A stretch of 64,000 bases of DNA from Impatiens glandulifera (taxonomy: Eukaryota; Streptophyta; Magnoliopsida; Ericales; Balsaminaceae): contig NC_061866.1 in the NCBI RefSeq assembly GCF_907164915.1, positions 42,596,320 through 42,660,319 on the forward strand, written 5' to 3'. The position numbers were made by a program, and so were the translations under genes. The first letter of the stretch is position 1, and every line of letters begins with the position of its first letter. Of the stretch, positions 33,898 to 44,781 are shown one piece after another. A model generated the notes under the pieces. That model ran no database searches. It was not told the DNA's origin and was given only the letters and a program-made list of their open reading frames with translations.

Positions 33898-36885
33898 TCA
33901 TGATATGAGTTGATTTAGATTAGTAAGTCCCAAAATATTTCGAAAGTGAGAGAACTTAGCTTCCTGTAGCGGTTTTGTGAATATATCCGCAACTTGTTGC
34001 TCGGTCGAGACATATTCCAGCCGGATGTGTTTCTCCTGAACGTGCTCCCGGATGAAATGGTGTCTTATATCGATATGCTTTGTTCTTGAGTGCAACACCG
34101 GATTGTATGTAATCGCTATAGCGCTGGTGTTGTCACAGAAGATTGGAGATTCCTTGGCTTCTATCCCGAAGTTCCTTAGTTGTTGTTGGATCCAGAGAAG
34201 TTGTGCACAGCAGCTTCCAGCCGCTATGTACTCTGCCTCTGCGGTTGATGTTGCAACAGATGTTTGTTTCTTGCTGCTCCAAGTGACTAGCCGGTCACCT
34301 AGGAACTGGCAGGTTCCACTTGTGCTCTTTCTATCGATTTTGCATCCTGCGTAATCGGCATCTGAGTAGCTTATGAGGTTGAAGCTTGAGTCTTTTGGGT
34401 ACCAAAGTCCCATTTCTTGAGTTCCCTTCAGATATTTTAGGATTCTTTTGGCCGCCGTATAGTGAGATTGCTTTGGATTTGCTTGAAATCTTCCGCACAC
34501 TCCAACCGCAAACAGAATGTCAGGTCGGCTGGCTGTTAGATATAGCAGTGATCCGATCATTCCTCGATATGCTGTGATGTCAACGGCTTGACCGTCATCA
34601 TCTTTGTCCAGCTTTACGGAAGGACTCATTGGCGTAGCCGCTTCAGCGCATGTATCCATTCCAAATTTCTTCAGCAGCTCGGCTGTATACTTCGGTTGAC
34701 TTATGAAGGTTCCGGATTCAATCTGCTTAACCTGAAGTCCTAGAAAGAAACTCAATTCTCCCATCATACTCATTTGAAATCTATCAGTCATCATTTTTGA
34801 AAACTTGTCACATAACTTTGGATCGGTTGATCCAAATATGATATCATCAACATAAATCTGAACAAGTAATATTTGTTCCTTTCTTTCAAATTTGAAAAGT
34901 GTTTTGTCTACCGAACCTATTGTGAATTTGTGAGTAAACAAAAATTGCGTCAATGTATCATACCAAGCTCTTGGAGCTTGTTTCAAACCGTACAGGGCTT
35001 TGTTCAGCCGGTAAACATGATTTTCGTGTTCTGGATTTTTGAAACCTGGAGGTTGATTAACATATATCTCTTCATTTACTTTACCGTTTAGAAAAGCACT
35101 CTTAACATCCATTTGAAAAACTTTGAAGTTTTTAAAAGCTGCGTATGCTAAATATATTCTAATGGCCTCAAGTCTAGCTACAGGGGCAAATGATTCTTCA
35201 AAATCAACGCCTTCTTCCTGTTTATAGCCTTGAGCCACTAACTGGGCTTTGTTCCTCGTAACTAAACCGTCTTCATTGAGTTTATTTCTGAATACCCATC
35301 GTGTTCCTATAACCGGTTTGTTTTTCGGTCTAGGGACTAGGTACCAGACTTTATTTCTCTCAAACTCGTTTAATTCCTCTTGTATTGCTGAGATCCAATC
35401 TGGAACTGACAATGCTTCATTCACCTTTTTCGGCTCAATTTGTGATATGAAAGCTGAGTTTTCATAGTGATCCAAATTTTGTTGCCTAGTTCGGACGGGT
35501 GAGGATATGTTACCTATTACTAGTTCAAGAGGATGATTTTTGTTCCTTCTGAGGTTAATCCGAGACGTGTTTATCAAGCTTTCGGTTGGCTGATCAAGGT
35601 TAGACTGATCGGTAGGTTGAATAGAGTCAGACCGACTGATTTCTTCAGTAGAAACTGAAGTGTCAACTTTCTGCGGTAAAGCAGCTTGATCAGGCTGAGT
35701 TTCAGCATCAACCGCTTGGTCCTTGACGAATCGTCTAAAAACCGGAACCTCGTCTTCATCATCAGAATAGATATTAAAATTTTCCATTCTGTTGTGAAGG
35801 TCGAAGGGTAATGCAGTGTTTCGTTCAACCGATTCATCGAAAACAACGTGTGCGGTTTCTTCAACTGTTAAAGTCCTAGTATTGTATATTCTGTAGGCTT
35901 TACTCACAGCTGAATATCCCAACATTATTCCCTCATCGGATTTAGCATCAAAAGCGGTCAAGTAATTCTTGCCGTTATTGTGAACAAAACATTTGCTACC
36001 AAAAATTCGAAAATACCGTACACTTGGAATTTGATCAAAGTAAATTTCAAAAGGAGTTTTAGAATACCGTTTAGTTACTAAAGATCGATTTTGTGTATAG
36101 CATGCGGTATTGATAGCTTCAGCCCAAAACTTTTGAGCAATACCCGAATCAGCTATCATTGACCTTGCGGCTTCCTTGAGAGTTCGGTTTCTTCTCTCAA
36201 CCAGACCGTTTTGTTGAGGAGTTCTGGAACTAGACAACTCGTGTCTAATACCGGAGTCATCAAGAAAAGTAGTTAAATTACTGTTTATAAACTCAGTTCC
36301 TCTATCACTTTTGATTTTGTTCACTCGAATTGATTTTTCATTTTGTATTCTCAAAATCAGTTTAATCAGGTTTGGAGTTGCTTGGATTTTAGAAGCTAGA
36401 AAAGTAACCCAAGTAAATTTAGAGTAATCATTAATAACTACAATGGTGTAATGCATGCCTCCTAAACTAGTTACTTTAACCGGACCAAACAGATCCATAT
36501 GCAAGAGTTCTAAGCATCGTTCAGATTGATAATTTCCTTTACTTTTGAAAGATGATTTTACTTGTTTGCCCATTTGACATGCAGCACATACTTTATCTTT
36601 TGAAAACTTAACATTTGGAAAACCGTGAACTAGTTCCTTGGAACAAACGAAGTTAATCGTTTTGAAGTTCAAGTGGTTTAACCGTTTATGCCAAAGCCAG
36701 TTTGGATCATTTCCGGCTATCATACACACAAGTTTTTCAAAATCAGTTTTCCAATCAACTTTGTAAATATTTCCCATCCGGTTACCGGTTAAAAGAATGT
36801 CATTATCCTGATTTTTAACTAAACATGAGTTTTTATGAAATTCAACTATGTAACCCACATAACACATTTGACTTATACTTAGCAA
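33898..36885 (-). pseudogene. Element B pol: integrase, reverse transcriptase, RNase H (995-codon open part)
   Basis: The order from the N-terminus is: pre-integrase [11 protein letters not shown] (about residue 64); zinc-binding CAACQMGKQ; integrase core with its acidic residues in [18 protein letters not shown] and [10 protein letters not shown]; reverse transcriptase with [36 protein letters not shown] and [12 protein letters not shown]; then [24 protein letters not shown], and RNase H with [20 protein letters not shown] and CDNTSAIAI. It ends [10 protein letters not shown]...NQLIS. All catalytic residues expected for the family are present. It stays in frame with the protease part (36901-37164) except for a TAA at 36901-36903, so pol as a whole is broken although this part is open. 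Confidence 0.93.
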
Positions 36886-36900
36886 GTTAAAACGCAGTTC

Positions 36901-37164
36901 TTATACCAATAGTACATTGCTTATGGATAGATTATCATGGACAATCTTACCCTTGTCCACGGTTTTACCTTTCGAGTTGTCCCCGAATGTGATGATTGCT
37001 CCGGTTTCGTACTTGATGTCGGTTAGTAGCTCTTTGTTTCCGGTCATATGCCTTGAACATCCGCTGTCCAAGTACCATTCTGAATTCTTTAGCCGGTTGC
37101 TCCTCCTAACCTGCAACAAACAATTATTTACACCTTTTTGGTACCCACATTTAGTTGGGTCCAT
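36901..37164 (-). pseudogene. Element B protease segment
   Basis: It contains WYLDSGCSRHMTG (the DSG catalytic motif of copia proteases) and FGDNSKGKTVDKGKI. It stops at TAA 36901-36903, after which the same frame continues with [14 protein letters not shown] frameshift near 37155 separates it from the upstream part (ending VWIPKGLINHG). Confidence 0.88.
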
Positions 37165-37981
37165 GGTTGATTAGTCCCTTTGGGATCCAAACTTGAATAA
37201 GTCGGATCACTTTCCCGGTATCTGTTTTTATAATATTTGGCTTAACTTCTTGGTTGTTGCTCAAGAATGCCTTATGTTGTGATGAATTTCTTTGAGGTCG
37301 AGTTTTATTTGGTTTATTTGGTTTCCGGTTGTCTTTCCTTCTCTCAGGATGAAGCCATTTTTCTGATTCAGTAGGGCTTACATACTTAAGTGTTTCTTCC
37401 GGTTTGTGAACTCTTGACAAATTTTATAAACGGAAGATTATTTTTCGTGAATTTCATCTCGTTAGGTTGTTTTGATTCGTTTTGTTTATTTGATTCGTAA
37501 CTGATACCATACCTACACTTAGGGTGTCTTTTATAGTTACACATTTGTTTTACAGCTTGACGTGATCTCTCCCACGCAGCCGTGACGTACATTGCTCGTT
37601 CATCGGTTTCGGTTACCGGTTGAACTATCTTCTTATTATCGGAGAATAGTTCATCTGGTTCATGCATTTCGGTTTCACATGTTTTATCATATACATTTTT
37701 TATTTGTTCGTTTTAGATACGAGCGGAGCCGGTATGTACGTAGATATGTTTCTGAACTCAGCAACCATTTCGTTGAGTGCAGAAATCAAATCTTCTTTGG
37801 TAAACTCGTTAGAAGAGAAATCAAATACCTCTTCGTCGTTTGCCATGAAGCAGGTTACTCTCTCTTCACCGTCTTTATTATCGGAGTATGCCCACTCACT
37901 TCCGCCGTCGGATGCAATGAGCGCCTTCTGAATCTCCTTTCCTTCGTCTGTACGCTGATCATCGTTTCTCCGGTAGTCGTT
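37165..37981 (-). pseudogene. Element B gag-protease linker, with stop and frameshifts
   Basis: After the gag stop (TGA 37979-37981) the same frame continues with NDYRRNDDQRTDEGKEIQ, then DGEERVTCFMANDEE and EFTKEDLISALNEMV, the usual text of Sire-type gag-pol. A frameshift near 37700 leads to TCETEMHEPDELFSDN and another near 37400 to PEETLKYVSPTESEKWLHP. The stop therefore looks like a mutation inside a single gag-pol frame, though programmed read-through cannot be excluded. Confidence 0.75.
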
Positions 37982-38980
37982 TCATTGGTTGTCGTTTCTC
38001 CGGTAGTTGTTTCCCTGATAGTTGTTTCCCTGGTACCAGTTGCTTTGATAGTTGTTCCCTTGATAGTTTCCTTCCGGTTTTCTATCGTCTCTCCTTGGTT
38101 TTCTACACTCTGACCTGAAATGTCCAAAACCGTCACAGTTATAGCATCTTTTATTTGATTTATCTACATAGTTATAATTAAAATCATTGTTAGATGGTGG
38201 CTGACTCTTCTTCATGAATTTCCCAAATTTCTGAGCTAGCATCGCCATCACATCTTCAGTGATCTGATCGGTGTTTTTGACTAGAGCCGGAACGGTTGAT
38301 ACTTGGACCGTCGGTTCCACCGATGTAACCAAAGCTCTGGTTGCGGTTGATGTGGATGCTTCGTCTTCGATCCGAGACTTGATCTCGAACTCGTAGGCTT
38401 TTAGATCCTCGAACACATCATGCAACTTCATCTGCCCAAGGGTGCTTGATTCCCTCATTACCATGGTCTTGATATCCCAAGTGCTTGGCAGAGATCTTAA
38501 GGCCTTGATGATTACTTCTCGGTTGTCATACTTCTTTCCGAGTGTTTGAAGCTCGTTGACTACACTGGTGAACCGGTTGCTAAATTCCTTCATGTTTTCC
38601 CCCGGTTTCATCCTGATGTTTTCATATTTCTGTGTAGCCACCAAGATTTTGTTCTCCTTAGTTCTTTTGTTTCCCTCATGGATCTGAATGATCGTTTCCC
38701 AGGCTTCCTTTGCATTTTCACACTCTGATATTTTGTTCAAAGTGTTATCATCTATAGCCTTGTAGATGTGCCTCATGCAATAGTTGTCCAAGTTACTCCG
38801 TCTTCGATCTTCATTCGTCCATAGGTCTGCCTCCTTGTTGATCTTGATCGGTCCCTCTTTCAGGACTCGGCTCATCTCATCATCTAACGTAATCAGATGT
38901 AGGTACATCTGTTTCTTCCAACTGCTAAACGCTTCGCTGTTTAGCATTGGTGGCTTGTCGCTGTGGGTCATGCTTCCCAT
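37982..38980 (-). CDS. Element B gag (332 codons to the stop)
   Basis: UBN2-type copia gag. It starts MGSMTHSDKPPMLNSEAFSS and contains WKKQMYLHLI, AKEAWETIIQIHEGN, ENMKEFSNRFTSVVNELQTL and EVIIKALRSLPSTW. Near residue 283 is a zinc knuckle, CYNCDGFGHFRSEC (CX2CX4HX4C), followed by an unusual NYQGNN-type low-complexity repeat. Gag packages the RNA and builds the particle. It lies 30 bp downstream of the primer-binding site. In an intact element it would be fused to pol; here TGA interrupts it at 37979-37981. Confidence 0.9.
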   Translation of the reverse strand: MGSMTHSDKPPMLNSEAFSSWKKQMYLHLITLDDEMSRVLKEGPIKINKEADLWTNEDRRRSNLDNYCMRHIYKAIDDNTLNKISECENAKEAWETIIQIHEGNKRTKENKILVATQKYENIRMKPGENMKEFSNRFTSVVNELQTLGKKYDNREVIIKALRSLPSTWDIKTMVMRESSTLGQMKLHDVFEDLKAYEFEIKSRIEDEASTSTATRALVTSVEPTVQVSTVPALVKNTDQITEDVMAMLAQKFGKFMKKSQPPSNNDFNYNYVDKSNKRCYNCDGFGHFRSECRKPRRDDRKPEGNYQGNNYQSNWYQGNNYQGNNYRRNDNQ

Positions 38981-39011
38981 CTTCTTCGGTTGCTTGAGTG
39001 CTAAGAACCTC

Positions 39012-39023
39012 GCTCTGATACCA
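39012..39023 (-). other. Primer-binding site of element B
   Basis: Minus-strand TGGTATCAGAGC, two bases inside the 5' LTR, complementary to the 3' end of plant initiator tRNA-Met. Confidence 0.92.
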
Positions 39024-39025
39024 CT

Positions 39026-40332
39026 TGTTAGGATCGGGGACGCCCTTGGGGGACCGGGGTGTTTCCGGTTTTAGGAAGGGTGGCCTCTTACACAACACAC
39101 AACACTCTTTGGAGATAGTCCGGTTAGAGACTATAACCGTTCTCAGCACTACACAAGCTGTTGCAGACTCTTGAACCGGGTTCAAGGGCGGAAATGTCTG
39201 TTTCAGGTTGAAGCAACGTATGCGACTTTAGATGATGTTTTTAGAAGGAGTCGGTTTTATGGATATGAGTGGGCCGGTTTTCGGAGTACGATTGGTTTGA
39301 GGTTAGGTTAAGTAAGCAAGAAATGTAGGCAAAAGAAAGAACACGAGACAAGACTTTTTATGGATGTTCGGAGCAAAATCTCCTACGTCACCCCTTCTTC
39401 TCAGGTTATGAGAAGGATCTCCACTAACTTTTATAGTTACAACAACACTGTCGGTCGAGCCCAACTTCGCTACTCGTCGGTTACACCAACTCACTCTTTG
39501 ATGTAATACAATAACTCAACACAAACACACAGAGAAAGCTTCTGGTTTTAGACACACCGGTTTAGAATATAAGAGTTTATCTCTCTAACTTTATGATTCG
39601 TTTTTCGTGATTTACAACTCAACAACTGCTACTGCATTAAATGAAGACGTTTCATCTTCCTTTTATAGTTGAGAAGAGCCAACGGTTACTTTCTTCTCTC
39701 TCCTCTAGATTGGTTGATCATTATCACGCCGGTGTAGAGAAGTTGCTTGCACGCTTCACCTTCCTCAACACTTGGCAGTCATGCAGGCAGCTCTGAGTGT
39801 AAGATGACATCATCGGTTTTCAGATTTGGACACGTGTTAAATATGCACTTCAGGTTGTCAACATCAGATCAATAAAGCATCATTGCTTTCCTCGCATGCT
39901 TCCGATCGGATCTGATCTTCTTTTATTCTTTCAAGACACGTCTGTTTCGTCATGTTACGTCACTCTTGAAGTTTGAATTTTTTGGTTTTGTCTCTTGTGC
40001 AGTATGATCCGGCTGGTAAGTGAACTTTTGTCTTTGCTGACCGGTCGCTTGAGAGAGTGAAAACCGGTTCCTCTGATCTTTTACTTGATCACTTGGAGCA
40101 GGTTTCTTTGAAATATAACAGCAACCGGTTTATGATGCCCCAACCGGTTCATACGGTTTTGATCTGTATCTGCACATGAAAGTTAACAATTGTTTAGTTC
40201 GTCTGGCCGGTTCCAAAAATTAACTTACTTAATTTTTCTATCAATTTCTCCCTTTTTGATTATTTAGAATAAATATTCAAAACTTGTAATGTGTGGCCGG
40301 TTTGAAAATTAACTTACTTAATTTTTCTATCA
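39026..40332 (-). repeat. 5' LTR of element B (1307 bp)
   Basis: TG...CA ends. It holds a TATA box (minus-strand CTATAAAAGG, 39659-39668) with AACCGTT beside it, TACGTCA (39956-39962), GATGACATCATC (39803-39814) and GCATGCTT (39894-39901) upstream of it in the sense of transcription, and about fourteen CCGG tetramers, mostly as CCGGTT/AACCGG. Transcription would start near 39630. A short repeat, AAATTAACTTACTTAATTTT, occurs twice near its far end (40214 and 40306). Confidence 0.88.
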
Positions 40333-40337
40333 AAATT

Positions 40338-43213
40338 GTTATATTTCATGAAGTTATCAAACTTCTTGTACCATTGCCTTGGAGCCTGTTTCAAACCATA
40401 CAGACTTTTCTGAAGCTTACACACAATCTCATCTTTTCCTTTGATTTCAAATCCTTCTGGTTGTCGCATATAAATCTCTTCATCTAAATCACCATGAAGA
40501 AAAGCAGTTTTGACATCCATTTGTTGAAGATAAAGGTCTTCTTTCACAACCAAACTCAAAATAGTTCTGATTGTCATCAATTTAACTACTAAAGAGAAGA
40601 TTTCATTGTAGTCAATACCTTCTTTCTGTTGAAATCCTTTCACAACCAACCTTGCCTTGTACCTCATGGTTTTATCATGTTCTTCTTTAATCTTGAAGAT
40701 CCATTTGTTGTGAAGTGCTTTCTTTCCCTTTGGTAGCTCAGTGAGCTCCAAAGTCTGATTCAACATCAAAGAATTCATCTCATCTTTCATAGCAGACTCC
40801 CACTTAATCGATTCATCAGATTTTATTGCTTCCTCATAACATTCAGGTTCACCTCTATCTGTCAACAAGATATAGTTTAGAGATGGAGACCACCTCTCAA
40901 CTGGTTTTCGATTCCTTGATGATTTTCTCAACTGTATAACCGTGTTTGCTGATTTACCTCTAGGGCCACGTTCTCAACGATTTCATCTTCAACAACACAT
41001 TGTTCTTTTTCGACAATCGGTATATATTCAACTGAAAATTCTCTCAAATCGACTGTACCAGTCTCTTCCAACTTGGAATCACCATCTGATGTCTTCCCAA
41101 CATAATCTTTGTAGAGAACCTGTTCATTGAAGATAATATTTCTGCTACGAATGATCTTCCGATTTTGATTATCCCAGAAACGATAACCAAACTCGATATC
41201 ACCATAACCAATGAAAAAACATTTATTAGACTTTGGATCAAGCTTGCTCCTATCACATTCATTAATATGAACATATGATAAACAACCAAACACTTTCAAA
41301 TAAGAAAGGTTTACCTTTTTATTGCTCCAAGCTTCTTCAGGAATTCTGAATTCAAGAGGAACAGAGGGTCCCCTGTTTATCAAATAGGCAGTAGTATTAA
41401 TATCTTCTGCCCAGAAGGTTTTAGGCAGTCCTGCATGCAATCTCATGCTTCTAGCACGCTCGTTCAATGTTCGATTCATTCTTTCAGCTACTCCATTCTC
41501 TTGAGGTGTTCGGGGAACAGTCTTCACCATACTGATCCCATTCTCAGCACAATACTCTTTGAAATCTGAATTGATATATTCACCTCCGTTGTCGGATCTC
41601 AAGCACTTAACTTTCTGATTTGTTTCATTTTCAACCAAAGTCTTTCACTTCTTGAAAATAGCAAATACTTCAGACTTGTGCTTCATAAAGTAAACTCATA
41701 CTTTTCTTGTTGAATCATCTATAAAAGTCACATAGTAGTATGATCCGCCAATAGAAGAAACATGTGCAGGTCCCCACACATCAGTGTGTACCAACTCTAG
41801 TCTTTCTTTCTTGAGCTCCTTCCCAGTTTTTAAGAAAGTCACTCGTTTCTGTTTTCCAAGAATGCAGTTTCACATAACTGATGTTCAATAGACTTCAGTT
41901 CTGGAATCTGTCCATTCGTCAAAAGAATTTTCATCCCTTTTTCGCTCATATGGCCCAACCTGCAATGTCATAGCTCACTGTTCTTCGAGTCATCAATTAC
42001 AGCAGCAACTGTTTCTCTTCAAGTTGAAGTCGTGTATAACGTTCCAGTTTTGTGACCTCGAGCAACAACAATTGCTCATTTAGTCACCTTCCATGCACCT
42101 TTTCCACAACTGAAATTGTGACCTTCTTCATCTAGTTGTGTAACAGAAATCAGATTGCGTATTAAACTTGGAATGTGTCTCACCTTATTAATCTTCCAAA
42201 CAGAACCATTTGTCATCTTCAATTTGATGTCCCCCATGCCAACAATATCCAGTGGCTCACCATCTGCGAGATAAACTTTCCCACAGTTTCCACCCACATA
42301 ATTCTCCATTAATTATTTATGGGCAGTGGTGTGGAAAGACGCTCCCGAGTCCAAAACCCATGAATCTATCGGGCTATCAACAGACAGAAGTAACGCATCA
42401 GTGACAGATTCTGTAACAACGTTGGCTGCATCATTTTTATCATCACCATTTTTCTTCAGTGCTTTGTAGTTCCTCTTTAAATGACCATTTTACCACAATT
42501 CCAACACTCAAATGTCTTTCCAGACTTGGACTGACTCCTCCTGCTCCTTGACATAGATCTGCTCTTACCTTGGTTGAAATTTCTATCATTATCTCTACCC
42601 CTGTTTTCCACATTCAGAGCAGAACCTTTGAATGTTTCACCAGAATCAATTTTACGAACCTCTTCAACAAAATACGATCTCTAACTTCAACAAATTTCAG
42701 TTTAGCATTTCCAACTGAATTACTAATTGCTGCCCTCATAGGTTCCCAACTATTTGGTAGAGATGCTAACAAAATCAGGGCACTAACTTCATCCCCAAAA
42801 TCAATCTCAACAGATAGCAATTGATTCACAATTGTATTGAATTCATTCAAATGAGTAGTGACAGAAGTACCATCAACCATTCTTAAGTAAAAGAGTCTTT
42901 TCATTAAGTGTACCTTATTGTTAGCAGATGGTTTCTCATACATATCAGAAAGAGCTTTCATCAGACCCATGGTGGTCTTGTCCTTTGCTACATTGTGAGC
43001 AACTGTCTTGGCTAGCGTCAATCGGACAACTCCCAAAACCTGTCTATCAAGGAGTTTCCATTCAGCTTCATTCATCTTCTCTAGTTTCTCACTCAAAGGA
43101 ACATGAAGCTTCTTTCCATAGAGATAATCTTCAATCTGCATTCTCCAGAAGACTTAATCTGTCCCATCAAATCTTCTAATCCCATGTCCTATACTATTCT
43201 CACTTGCCATCAT
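40338..43213 (-). pseudogene. Copia A gag and pol, N-terminal part
   Basis: Gag starts near 43213 (MMASENSIGHGIRRFDGT, then an in-frame stop) and continues at 42614-43141 with EWKLLDRQVLGVV, MKRLFYLRM and FNTIVNQL. A zinc knuckle starts ECWNCGK. The protease has DSWVLDSGASFHTT, pre-integrase has LWHCRLGHMSEKGM, and integrase (40928-41800) has ELVHTDVWGP, CLRSDNGGEY and QENGVAERMNRT. The reverse transcriptase begins at 40931 with LELTELPKGKKALHNKWIFK and DGDLDEEIYMRQPEG-like text, reaching KQAPRQWYKKFDNFMKYNNF, where B is inserted. At least seven stops or frameshifts. It continues at 30956. Confidence 0.9.
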
Positions 43214-43239
43214 TTCCAATGCTCAGATCTATCCTAGCT

Positions 43240-43251
43240 GCTCTGATACCA
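43240..43251 (-). other. Primer-binding site of copia A
   Basis: Minus-strand TGGTATCAGAGC, two bases inside the 5' LTR; initiator tRNA-Met type. Confidence 0.92.
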
Positions 43252-43253
43252 GT

Positions 43254-43524
43254 TGTTAGGATTTGTATCTCCCAAATCCGACCTGCTTGAAAATAATCTG
43301 TAAAAACACAAGAAAGAAGAACACAAGAACACACAGATTTATAGTGGTTCACTCAAATTGAGCTACATCCATTTCAGCCACCACCAGATTTACTATGAAG
43401 AAGAAGAAGGAATACAGAATTTTTGCCTCACACTTTATCTCTTTAGAATTCTGTCTTAAAAATGTAAATCCTTAATAATCACATATTTCAGGCCCAAGCC
43501 CAAAACCAAAAAGAAAACTCAACC
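43254..43524 (-). repeat. 5' LTR of copia A (partly deleted, 271 bp)
   Basis: It matches the 374-bp 3' LTR except for two missing stretches: one after CACATATTT and one between the two ACTCAA copies near the outer end. The final CA reads CC. It is followed by ATTCT (43525-43529). Confidence 0.88.
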
Positions 43525-44690
43525 ATTCTTCCATGTAATTAATATCAGGTCGCATATTGACGAATTTCAACAATTATGCCTAATTTGTTGAAGATGAAAA
43601 ATTCTTAATTATATATATATATATATAAAAAAGATATTATGTTAATTTTATGATATAATACATTAATCTTATTTCAATAGTTTTATATAATTGGTTCTTT
43701 AATTACATGTGTAACATAGAATAGTTGTATAATAAATATTAATTAAAAGATCAGGTCAAGATTTAAAGAACTTTTTCATTAAAGACTATTAATGAAGGGT
43801 TGAAAGATCTAAACCATATATTAGACAATCTAGAAAATCTCTTCATTACATATCAAAATTCAAAACAAAAATATAAGATCATGCCAAGATTCAAAGAACG
43901 TTTTCATTAAAGATTTATATATGTTTCCGTTATTATTGATAATCTCGATTTATTATTAACATACAAAATTAGAAACAGTGAAACGTAAACAAATAAAAAT
44001 TCAAATAAAAGAAACTAACTTTATATTAAAAGATTAAGGGGCAAAATGAAACCGTGTAATTTAACATAGTTTAACAATAAGGATTTTAATAAATTTTGGT
44101 TGGTTTGTTTTATTTTAATAAGAATTTGTATTATAATACAATTTGTATTGATGCTTATTTAGAAATCTTTTTCATTTTAGGTTCGATTATATGTCTTTGA
44201 ACTTGTCGACTTTGCGAGTTTGATTTATTAGAATAAAAGTTATTTGTAAAAATGAATCGAGAAAAGGTTAGAATCATGACTCGCCCTAAAAAAAGAACAA
44301 ACTTTATCATGTAGAACTAAAAAAAATGCATTTATCTCTAAAATCTAATAACACTTTCCTTAATTATCTATGGTTCCAGTACCACCAATTCAACCTTTTT
44401 CAATATGAAGAAAGTGAATGAGATTCCACATTATTATAACCTTAAAATGGTAGTGAAGAAACATTATATTCTAATCAAAACTTAATTAAACCTAACTTTA
44501 GCTTATGGGTAATTCTATGCTCATGCATAAATTGTAACACCCTAAAACCGGTCATATTACAAACATTGATTTCTTAACTTAATTAGTCTTGACCGCGTAA
44601 CAACCTAGCTATTTCTTATTGGGAAAATGACCCAACTTTTCCACAGCTACAAGTCTTATTGAAAATGATATGTGGAAGTTTGAAATATAG

Positions 44691-44724
<34 letters not shown>

Positions 44725-44781
44725 GATATATTTGTTCTCCATAATTAAACATATAGTTTGAATTTTTTTTTTCTAAAAGGA
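43525..44781 (+). promoter_or_regulatory. Delta block upstream module and promoter
   Basis: Positions 43525-43700 continue the empty-site sequence of 12444-12607. Positions 44520-44781 are the peptide-gene promoter (AACACCCTAAAACCGGTCAT, then AAAATGACCCAACTTTTCC at 44624-44642). A (TA)14 tract at 44694-44721 replaces the TATA region. No gene lies between 43700 and 44520. Confidence 0.55.

Larger units (their letters stand above)
30957..40332 (-). mobile_element. Ty1/copia element B (Sire/Maximus-like) with two accessory genes
   Basis: It begins TGTTAGGATC (30957) and ends CTATCA (40332). The target copies are AAGTT (30952-30956) and AAATT (40333-40337), one base different. It lies inside the reverse transcriptase of element A, splitting it after FMKYNNF. 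Reading on the minus strand the order is 5' LTR (39026-40332), primer-binding site, gag, protease, integrase, reverse transcriptase, RNase H, accessory gene 1, accessory gene 2, and a 3' LTR cut down to about 62 bp. Length (9376 bp), long LTR and pol sequence ([32 protein letters not shown]) fit the Sire lineage, whose members often have an extra gene after pol. Confidence 0.92.
29505..43524 (-). mobile_element. Ty1/copia element A (Tork/TNT1-like), interrupted by element B
   Basis: LTRs lie at 29505-29878 (3') and 43254-43524 (5'), flanked by the 5-bp repeat ATTCT. Without the 9.4-kb insertion B and its extra target copy it would be about 4.6 kb. The two LTRs differ by point changes, and the 5' LTR has lost two internal stretches, one of them between two ACTCAA copies near its outer end. 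The coding region has numerous stops and frameshifts, so the element is old. It sits in the delta block; the homologous unoccupied site is at 12409-12480. Confidence 0.92.

Noticed and set aside
34052..35467. Multiple plus-strand frames opposite pol
   Set aside because: Antisense of a conserved reverse transcriptase; no independent support.
37592..38113. 173-codon plus-strand frame rich in Val/Ser
   Set aside because: Antisense shadow of the gag low-complexity region of element B.
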